Shown: positions 1-5,009 of the stretch, one piece after another
Layout: every line of letters begins with the position of its first letter
Numbering within the stretch: position 1 is the stretch's first letter
DNA from: Myxococcota bacterium
Lineage (GTDB): Bacteria > Myxococcota_A > UBA9160 > PR03
Length of the DNA stretch: 5,009 nt
Assembly (NCBI GenBank): GCA_030066475.1
Contig: JASJBO010000465.1
Location: 1-5,009 of the forward strand
Reading direction: 5' to 3'
Made by a program: the position numbers and the translations under genes
The notes under the pieces: model-generated
The model's database searches: none
Told to the model about the DNA's origin: nothing
The model's input: only the letters and a program-made list of their open reading frames with translations

Positions 1-131
1 GATCCGGGCGCATCGGCGCCTAGAGTCACGCCGCGCTCCGTGCCTTCGCCTGTCTTCGATCGCGGGAACCGCGGGCCATCGGTCGGCACATGGTGGATAG
101 GAGAGCAGCAACTGGGCAGCAGCAACTGATC
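1..131 (+). promoter_or_regulatory. Leader and presumed promoter region of the PEP-CTERM gene
   Basis: No gene is supportable here, so the promoter of the downstream gene presumably lies in this stretch. I could not identify a clear -35/-10 pair or a sigma-54 -24/-12 site. Visible structure is a GC-rich inverted repeat, CGCGG (61-65) and CCGCG (69-73) around a GAA loop. CGAT (57-60) and ATCG (78-81) could extend it across a four-base bulge. It has no T-run, so it is not a typical terminator of an upstream gene. The assignment as a regulatory region rests on position only. Confidence 0.35.
104..128 (+). repeat. Two-copy 11-bp direct repeat in the leader
   Basis: AGCAGCAACTG occurs exactly at 104-114 and again at 118-128, a 14-base period, just before the Shine-Dalgarno sequence of the gene at 147. 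It could be a small tandem duplication, a pair of binding sites for a regulator, or chance. The sequence itself only shows the repeat. Confidence 0.6.
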
Positions 132-139
132 GGAGGGAG
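132..139 (+). promoter_or_regulatory. Ribosome binding site that fixes the PEP-CTERM start
   Basis: GGAGGGAG lies seven bases before the ATG at 147. This is a near-consensus Shine-Dalgarno sequence. It favours the ATG at 147 over the in-frame ATG at 90, which would add 19 residues ahead of the signal peptide and has no comparable site at the right distance. Confidence 0.8.
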
Positions 140-146
140 AACCATC

Positions 147-842
147 ATGACCGCCAGTCGAAGAATGCCGAGCATGATCCTCGTCATGACTGCCGCTGTA
201 TTCGTCGTCGCCGCGATGGCCGGCCACGCGCACGCGGCACCCGTTGTCTTCGACTTCGAGGATCAACCCAACACGGGTTTCGACACCGGGGCGTTCACGA
301 GCCTCACCCTCGGTGGAGACGACTTGCAACTCACGATCACCCGGCCCGGGGATCCCAACCAGTTCGACGTCTACGACGTGAACGAAATCGAGAACCCGAC
401 GTTCCCGGCGAACTGGGGAGTGCGCTCGCTGAATCCCTGGTTCAGCAACGACGGCACGGCATTCGTCGGCACGTTCGACCGCCCTGTGATGTCGGTGACG
501 CTCGATATGGGCGACTTCGGACAGGACCCTGACGATCTGCTCCTCCAGGCCTTCGACGGTGTCGACGCGACGGGCACGCTGCTCGACGAGGCATCCTTCC
601 AGCTACCGGAAGGTGGTACGGATTTCACCGAGGCCCGCCTCTCGGTCGGCGCCGACGCCCCGTCGATCCAGTCGATTCGATTCATCGGCGGCACGGAGGC
701 CTACGAGACCGACTTTGGCACGTTCTCGATTCCCAATTCGGTCTACTACGACAACTTCGCGGTCGTCGTCCCCGAGCCTTCGACCGCTCTGCTCCTGGGC
801 CTCGGGTTCCTGGCACTGGTGGCGCGTCGAGGTACGCACTGA
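147..842 (+). CDS. Secreted PEP-CTERM sorting domain protein
   Basis: The product has 231 residues. It begins with a Sec-type signal peptide: basic Arg5-Arg6, a hydrophobic core at about 10-26, and a likely cleavage site after the Ala-His-Ala ending at residue 30. The mature part starts with a VFDFED stretch and is rich in Asp, Gly, Thr and aromatic residues, without Cys. This suggests an extracellular beta-sandwich, possibly lectin-like, but I recognise no catalytic motif. The C-terminus is diagnostic: YYDNF, then Pro-Glu-Pro at 209-211, a hydrophobic helix at about 213-226, and Arg227-Arg228 near the end. In this family an exosortase recognises the tail, and the protein is sent to the surface or the extracellular polymer matrix. 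The start at 147 is chosen by the GGAGGGAG site and the signal peptide. The gene converges on the GST gene and has no exosortase or polysaccharide gene beside it here. Its GC content is visibly lower than that of the bottom-strand genes. The sorting class is firm; the ligand or function is unknown. Confidence 0.93.
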   Translation: MTASRRMPSMILVMTAAVFVVAAMAGHAHAAPVVFDFEDQPNTGFDTGAFTSLTLGGDDLQLTITRPGDPNQFDVYDVNEIENPTFPANWGVRSLNPWFSNDGTAFVGTFDRPVMSVTLDMGDFGQDPDDLLLQAFDGVDATGTLLDEASFQLPEGGTDFTEARLSVGADAPSIQSIRFIGGTEAYETDFGTFSIPNSVYYDNFAVVVPEPSTALLLGLGFLALVARRGTH

Positions 843-851
843 GAACCGGGC

Positions 852-867
852 GCGGCACGGGTGCCGC
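852..867. terminator. GC-rich hairpin after the PEP-CTERM gene, weak terminator candidate
   Basis: GCGGCA and TGCCGC form a perfect 6-bp stem around the tetraloop CGGG, nine bases after the stop codon at 842. A second, 5-bp stem (CGGCG at 897-901, CGCCG at 908-912) lies further into the gap between the convergent genes. Neither is followed by a T-run on either strand, so neither is a standard Rho-independent terminator. They may still slow polymerase or protect mRNA 3' ends. The rest of 843-975 holds nothing I can identify. Confidence 0.3.
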
Positions 868-975
868 TCAGCCAGCGCTTCTGCTCGCTGTCGAGTCGGC
901 GAGGCTACGCCGGAGTGCCCACCCCGAAGTTCTTGCTCCGTCTCGGTTTCCGTTCGGGAGCCCTTGTCGCCGGCT

Positions 976-2736
976 TCAGGGCGGAGCGCCGAGGCTCCGC
1001 GAGGCGGACAGCGCTGGACGCGCGTCGAGCGCACGGTGCCAGCGCAGGAGGTTCGGGTAACGCTCCGGCTCCAGGGCGATTCCGATCGCTTCGAGCGTAT
1101 CGACGCGCGTGTACCAGGCCAGGTCCGCCAGGCTGAGCGTCTCTCCCACCAGGAACGCGCGACCCGCGAGTCCGGCTTCCAGCACGTCGAGCTTCTTCCG
1201 GATGACCTCGCGCGCCAGCGCCTCGCTGGTGTCGAAGCGCGGGTGGCCTGCCAGCGTATCGCGCAGCCAGTCCGCGTAGGACGGGTGCACGCCGTCCGGG
1301 ACGATCCCCGCGACCTCATCGGGCCCGACGCCCAGGGCCTGGAGCTCGCGGCGGATCACGTGCAGATAGAAGAGGGGTCGGAACTCCTTGTGGGTGCCCG
1401 CCTCGAGCGCCACCCACATCCGCACCTGGGCCGCTGCGAAGGCATCCCGCGGCAGCAGCTGCGGGCCCCGGTCGCCGTAGGTGCGGTCGAGGTACTCGGC
1501 AATGAGCTGCGAGTCGTAGAGCACGTGCTCGCCGTGGCGGAGCACGGGCAGCTCTCCGTTCGGGTTCAGTGCCAGGAAGTCGGGTGCCTTGTGGGCCATG
1601 CGGTGCATGTCCACCTCGGCCGTCTTCCAGGAGAGCCCCTTCTCGGCCAGGACGATGCGGACGCGCCGGGCGTGCGGTGAGTGCGCGTGGTCGTAGAGAG
1701 TGAGCGGCCACGAGAGCACCTCGGCCGGGGGCACTGGCCAGGGCTTGATCGTGGCCGGGCCGGGCGCGATGGGGCCGTTGGCGGGACGGCGGATCCGGCC
1801 GCGAGGCTTCGCCGCGACATCGGCCTGGACCTCGCGCTCGGCCGTGAAGCGCTCGAAGAGGCGTTTCAGGAGCGCGAGTCGCAGGCGCTCCCAGGTGCTG
1901 CGCTCGGCTTCGGGCTCGCCCAGCACGCGGCGCAGCCACGGCAGGATGGGCGTTCGGGACAGGCGCGCAAGTCCCGCGTCCTGTGGCGAGAGCGTACGCG
2001 AGAAGGACGGCCGCCGCGCCAGTCGCCCCATCCAACGCGCTGCGTTCGGATGGCGCTCCGGCGTGATGTGGAGCTGGATGTAGGGGTACATGGCCACGCG
2101 CGGGTAGACGGAGACCTCGGCCTGGCTGAAGCGATCGCCGACCAGGAACTCGCGGCCTTCGAGGCGGCGGTCGAGGTCGTCGAGCCACTTCATCAGGCGA
2201 TCTTCGTACTGGCGCTCCTCCTCCGGGGTCAGCACGGCCAGCTTCCAGACGCGCTCCTCCCAGGCCAGATCGGCCGGATCGTCGGTGGAACGGCGCGCGG
2301 CGGCCAGCGCCTGGTCGAGCGTGCGTGTGAGCCGCACGATCGGCCCCATCAGACGCTGGTACATGAGCGTCCGGTAGTCCTTCGCCATGGCGGCTTCGGC
2401 CGATTGCCACATCTTGACCTGGGCCAGCTCCCAGGGATCGTGGGGGTAGAGCGGCTCGTCCGGGAAGACGTCGTCGAGATACTCGGTGATGACGTTCGAT
2501 TCGTAGACGACGCGCTCACCGTGGGCGAGGGTCGGCACGAAGCCGTTGGGATTGATGGCCAGGTACTCGGGATTGCGCTGCTCGAGGCGCGAGAGGTCGA
2601 TCACCTGGGTGTCCCAGGCGAGCCCCTTCTCGAGCAGTGTGATCCGGCAGCGCCGCGCGCACGGCGATCCGCCGTAGTCGTAGAGCAGCAGTCCGTGGGG
2701 GTTGTCGGGACGGAACGTGCCGCTCGCCTCGATCAC
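976..2736 (-). CDS. Tandem (double) glutathione S-transferase family protein
   Basis: The product has 586 residues, over twice the usual 200-230 of a GST, because two complete units are fused. Unit 1 has a thioredoxin-like domain (about 16-91) with SPCARR (S24, C26), cis-Pro68 and E79-S80, then a helical domain with GREFLVG (194-200) and an S204-x-x-E207 capping box. Unit 2 repeats this: SPHARR (S353, H355), Pro397, D408-S409, GRAFLVG (525-531) and S535-x-x-D538. A linker (about 276-340) is charged and helical, then rich in Pro and Gly. GSTs bind glutathione through the first domain and an electrophilic substrate through the second; the protein is probably cytosolic, with no signal peptide. 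The start is a GTG that overlaps the oxidoreductase stop by four bases. The first in-frame Met (109) would delete the first glutathione site. There is no good Shine-Dalgarno, consistent with translational coupling. The substrate is unknown, and one unit may be structural rather than catalytic. Confidence 0.92.
   Translation of the reverse strand: MIEASGTFRPDNPHGLLLYDYGGSPCARRCRITLLEKGLAWDTQVIDLSRLEQRNPEYLAINPNGFVPTLAHGERVVYESNVITEYLDDVFPDEPLYPHDPWELAQVKMWQSAEAAMAKDYRTLMYQRLMGPIVRLTRTLDQALAAARRSTDDPADLAWEERVWKLAVLTPEEERQYEDRLMKWLDDLDRRLEGREFLVGDRFSQAEVSVYPRVAMYPYIQLHITPERHPNAARWMGRLARRPSFSRTLSPQDAGLARLSRTPILPWLRRVLGEPEAERSTWERLRLALLKRLFERFTAEREVQADVAAKPRGRIRRPANGPIAPGPATIKPWPVPPAEVLSWPLTLYDHAHSPHARRVRIVLAEKGLSWKTAEVDMHRMAHKAPDFLALNPNGELPVLRHGEHVLYDSQLIAEYLDRTYGDRGPQLLPRDAFAAAQVRMWVALEAGTHKEFRPLFYLHVIRRELQALGVGPDEVAGIVPDGVHPSYADWLRDTLAGHPRFDTSEALAREVIRKKLDVLEAGLAGRAFLVGETLSLADLAWYTRVDTLEAIGIALEPERYPNLLRWHRALDARPALSASRSLGAPP
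2733..2736 (-). promoter_or_regulatory. GTGA stop/start overlap linking oxidoreductase and GST genes
   Basis: Read on the bottom strand, the four bases GTGA contain both the GTG start of the GST gene (2736-2734) and the TGA stop of the oxidoreductase gene (2735-2733). Such overlaps usually mean that a ribosome finishing the first gene restarts on the second. The bases upstream lack a purine-rich Shine-Dalgarno sequence, which fits this reading. Confidence 0.8.
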
Positions 2737-4907
2737 GCGCCGGCTGCGGCGTCGGGGCCGTCGGCGCGCTCGACCCGGCACAGCAGCGCCCGCAGCGAGT
2801 AGGTGCCCATGGCCGGGTCGTAGGGCGGTCCGTTGGTCGTCAGCAGGTTGGCGTTCGAGCGCCACACGCCGTGGTCGGGTCCCGGCTCCTCGGGGAACCA
2901 CCAGCCGTGCTCGGCGTTGACGACCCGCGGGTGGATGTCGTTCGTGAGGCGCGCCCGCTGCCGGATGGCGCCGCGCCGCGTGGCGATCGTCACCCAGTCG
3001 CCGTCGGCGATCCCCAGCGGCGCGGCCGCCTCGGGATGGATCTCGACCCGCGGCTCCGGATGGGCGCGGCGCAGGGTCGGGAGCTGGCGGAACTCCGAGT
3101 TGAAGTAGAAGGGAATCCGCGCGCCCGTCGTGAGGACCAGCGGGTAGTCGCGCGCCACGTCGGGCGTGGCCAGCGGGCTCTCGGGTGGCTCCTCGTAGTG
3201 CGGGAGCGGGTCGTAGCCCAGCGCTTCGAGCCGGCTGGAGCAGAGCTCCACCTTGCGCGAGGGCGTGAGGAAGCCGCCGATCTCCTTGTACTTCTCGTAG
3301 CGCTGCGGGAGGCTGGCAAAGCCCCGTCGCACCAGCTCGTCGAAGTCGATCCCCAGCTGCGCGGCGAGCTGGCCGTCGATCACCTCGCGCACCGACTCGG
3401 TGCCAGTCGGGAGCTTCATGCGGCGGGCCAGCTCGACCATGATCTCCTCGTCCTGCCGGCACTCGCCCACCTGCACCAGCTTCTGCTGCGGGAGGACGAC
3501 GCTGTCCGCCACGTAGGGGACGGCCACGATCTGCTCCAGCTCGGGCCAGGCCGCCGCCGGCAGCACCCAGTCGGCCAGCTCGGCCGTGGGCGTCATGTAG
3601 AGGTCCGTCACCACCAGCAGGTCGAGGGCGAGGAGCGACTCCCTCACCTCGCGGGGATTCGCGTAGGTCACCAGCGCGTTGTTCCCGAAGACGAGGAAGG
3701 CGCGCACGCGGTAGGGATCGCCGGTGCGCATGGCGCGGAACAGGCTGGGCGCGTGGGCCGAGGGCAGCACCGAGCCCGAGCCGCCCAGCACCTTGAAGCG
3801 GTCCGCGCCGAGCCGGCGCGCGCCCATCTCCTCCGGCAGCGTCTCCGCCAGGTACGGGAAGAGACCCAGACTGTGCATTCCGAAGATCATGCCGCCCGGG
3901 ACGTCCAGGCTCCCCGTGAGAGCCGGCAGCATCGACACCGCGCGCACGGTCTGGATCGAGTTGGGCGTCTGCTCGATGGCGCAGCCCCACTCGAGCACCC
4001 CGGGGCGGGTGCGCGCGAACAGGCGCGCGGCCTCTCGGATGCGCTCGGCCGGAACCCAGGTGATGGGCTCCGCCCACTCGGGGGAGTGCGGGCGCACGCG
4101 CTCGGCGAGGTCGTCGAACCCGACGGTCCAGTCGCGCACGAAGTCCGCGTCGTAGAGCTCCTCCTCGACGAGGACGTGCAGCATGGCCAGGGCCAGGGCG
4201 TCGTCGCTCCCCGGTCGGAGCTGGAGCCAGACGTCGGCCTGGCGCGCCAGCTGGGTGCGCCGCGGGTCCACCACGATGAGCTTGGGATGCTGGCGCAGCG
4301 CCTCGCGCACGCGGAAGCTGAGCTCGCCGTCGGGGCCCGAGTTCAGCGGGTTGTGGCCCCAGGCCAGGATGCAGGCGGGCATCACGTCGCCGTAGTAGTC
4401 GGCCACGGGGAACTCGCCGAAGGTCAGGACGCAGGTGTTGATGCGCGGCAGGAAGCACTGGGCCGTGCCCGGCTCGCACCAGTTGGGCGTTCCCAGGGCG
4501 TTGGCGAAGCGCGGCACGAAGTGGAAGTGGTGACGGCCCGTGCCGGTGCCCAGGGCGACGGCCTCCGGGCCCGAGGAGGCGCGGATCTCCAGGAGCTTCG
4601 TCGCGATGGCGTCGAGCGCCTCGTCCCAGGAGACCCGCTCCCACTCACCGCCCCCGCGCTCGCCCACGCGCCGCAGCGGATGCCGCAGCCGGTCGGCGTG
4701 GTAGACCGTCTCGATGCTCGAGACGCCCTTCGGGCAGAGGCGCCCGCGATTGCAGGGCGAATCGGGGTCACCCTGGATCTCGACGAGCTGGCCTCCCTCC
4801 ACCCGCACCAGCACGCCGCAGCCCCCGTGACACATCCGGCAGGCGCTGCGGTAGGTGCCATCCTCCCGCGCTGTGGTGCCTTCCAGCACCGGGCTGGCGT
4901 CGGCCAT
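2733..4907 (-). CDS. Molybdopterin-dependent oxidoreductase, 4Fe-4S, DMSO-reductase superfamily
   Basis: The product has 724 residues, a normal length for single catalytic subunits of this superfamily. The 4Fe-4S domain has Cys23-x2-Cys26-x3-Cys30-x27-Cys58, the last in LCPKG. The core follows: GTPNW (139-143), with Cys151 in the usual position of the Mo or W ligand; VDPRRT (213-218) and RPGSDDALAL (231-240), typical of pterin-guanine-dinucleotide binding; and ADWVLP (445-450). The C-terminal dinucleotide-binding domain runs from about 588 to 712, with HGWWFPE (667-673). From memory, the overall pattern, including GYDPLPHY (564-571), is close to the acetylene hydratase and thiosulfate/polysulfide reductase-like branch. 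Acetylene hydratase has a catalytic Asp after the second cluster Cys; here it is His27, so that reaction should not be assigned. There is no Tat signal, so it is probably cytoplasmic. No ferredoxin-like or membrane subunit is encoded in the window. The ATG at 4907 follows a GAGGA site, and the gene ends in a four-base overlap with the GST gene. The cofactor class is firm; the substrate is unknown. Confidence 0.95.
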   Translation of the reverse strand: MADASPVLEGTTAREDGTYRSACRMCHGGCGVLVRVEGGQLVEIQGDPDSPCNRGRLCPKGVSSIETVYHADRLRHPLRRVGERGGGEWERVSWDEALDAIATKLLEIRASSGPEAVALGTGTGRHHFHFVPRFANALGTPNWCEPGTAQCFLPRINTCVLTFGEFPVADYYGDVMPACILAWGHNPLNSGPDGELSFRVREALRQHPKLIVVDPRRTQLARQADVWLQLRPGSDDALALAMLHVLVEEELYDADFVRDWTVGFDDLAERVRPHSPEWAEPITWVPAERIREAARLFARTRPGVLEWGCAIEQTPNSIQTVRAVSMLPALTGSLDVPGGMIFGMHSLGLFPYLAETLPEEMGARRLGADRFKVLGGSGSVLPSAHAPSLFRAMRTGDPYRVRAFLVFGNNALVTYANPREVRESLLALDLLVVTDLYMTPTAELADWVLPAAAWPELEQIVAVPYVADSVVLPQQKLVQVGECRQDEEIMVELARRMKLPTGTESVREVIDGQLAAQLGIDFDELVRRGFASLPQRYEKYKEIGGFLTPSRKVELCSSRLEALGYDPLPHYEEPPESPLATPDVARDYPLVLTTGARIPFYFNSEFRQLPTLRRAHPEPRVEIHPEAAAPLGIADGDWVTIATRRGAIRQRARLTNDIHPRVVNAEHGWWFPEEPGPDHGVWRSNANLLTTNGPPYDPAMGTYSLRALLCRVERADGPDAAAGA

Positions 4908-4912
4908 GGTGG

Positions 4913-4917
4913 TCCTC
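4913..4917 (-). promoter_or_regulatory. Ribosome binding site of the oxidoreductase gene
   Basis: On the bottom strand GAGGA sits five bases before the ATG at 4907-4905. It supports this start, which also leaves a short 22-residue lead before the first cluster cysteine and no signal peptide. Confidence 0.65.
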
Positions 4918-4955
4918 GCTTCATGTCCTCTTGGCCGTGTGCGCCCTGCATCGCA

Positions 4956-5009
4956 TCAGGGACCCAGCAGGACCAGCGCCTCGTCGAGCAGGGCGTCGGC
5001 GGCCCCGAT
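4956..5009 (-). CDS. C-terminal end of an unidentified protein, cut by the window edge
   Basis: Reading from the window edge on the bottom strand, one frame is open for 17 codons and then stops at TGA (4958-4956). The peptide ends in ALLDEALVLLGP and looks like an amphipathic helix, as expected for a real protein tail in GC-rich coding DNA. It would be followed after only 48 bases by the oxidoreductase ATG on the same strand, so it may be the preceding gene of the same operon. The fragment is too short to name a family, and an open stretch of this length can arise by chance in such GC-rich DNA. Confidence 0.45.
   Translation of the reverse strand: MGAADALLDEALVLLGP

Noticed and set aside
3..23. 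A short top-strand frame ending at TAG (21-23) that could be the tail of an upstream gene.
   Set aside because: Only six codons are visible, with no independent support. A bottom-strand ATG at 13-11 that runs off the edge was dropped for the same reason, and it has no ribosome binding site.
86..101. A possible sigma-54 promoter around GGCACATGGTGGAT, since some PEP-CTERM genes use sigma-54.
   Set aside because: The -24-like GGCAC is present, but no TTGC-like -12 element follows at the required spacing.
981..1000. A 7-bp stem (GCGGAGC and GCTCCGC) as a terminator of the GST gene.
   Set aside because: It lies inside the last codons of the GST gene, before the stop, and has no T-run. Such stems are common by chance in GC-rich coding DNA.
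559..2802. Two back-to-back top-strand open frames of 373 codons each (559-1680 and 1681-2802), opposite the GST gene.
   Set aside because: The equal length is a coincidence. Neither product shows a recognisable domain. The first runs out of frame through the PEP-CTERM gene, and both mirror the GST coding strand.
976..4644. A single 1222-codon open frame on the bottom strand, which would make one giant protein ending in the GST units.
   Set aside because: Codons upstream of 2736 lie in a different frame from the oxidoreductase, which has clear family motifs throughout. The upstream part reads as low-complexity Arg/Ala/Pro/Gly-rich sequence, typical of the wrong frame in GC-rich DNA.
2733..4907. 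Naming the oxidoreductase acetylene hydratase or a formate dehydrogenase.
   Set aside because: The catalytic Asp of acetylene hydratase is replaced by His27. There is no in-frame selenocysteine-type UGA, and the Cys151 surroundings lack the usual formate dehydrogenase pattern. Only the superfamily is supportable.

Overview
The window looks like chromosomal DNA from a high-GC, Gram-negative bacterium. Two signs support this. One gene encodes a protein with a PEP-CTERM tail, a sorting signal known from Gram-negatives that have an exosortase. The bottom-strand genes are very GC-rich, about 65-78% G+C in the lines I counted by hand. A deltaproteobacterial-type lineage (Myxococcota, Binatota or similar) is a reasonable guess, but nothing here fixes the taxonomy.

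Layout: 1-146 is the leader of a top-strand gene. It holds an 11-bp direct repeat and a strong ribosome binding site. 147-842 (+) encodes a 231-residue secreted PEP-CTERM protein. 843-975 is a short gap between convergent genes, with two small GC-rich hairpins and no T-run. 976-2736 (-) encodes a 586-residue protein made of two glutathione S-transferase (GST) units in tandem. 2733-4907 (-) encodes a 724-residue molybdopterin oxidoreductase of the DMSO-reductase superfamily, with an N-terminal 4Fe-4S site. 4956-5009 (-) is probably the last 17 codons of another gene that continues past the window edge.

The bottom-strand genes read from high to low coordinates as a likely operon: (unknown gene) - oxidoreductase - tandem GST. 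The oxidoreductase stop and the GST start share four bases (GTGA), which suggests coupled translation. The joint role is not known to me. A soluble molybdenum or tungsten enzyme made together with a glutathione-dependent protein would fit metabolism of an organic or electrophilic compound, but this is inference. The PEP-CTERM gene faces the operon, has a lower GC content and is probably unrelated in function.

I see no tRNA, rRNA, CRISPR array, insertion sequence, riboswitch or convincing Rho-independent terminator.
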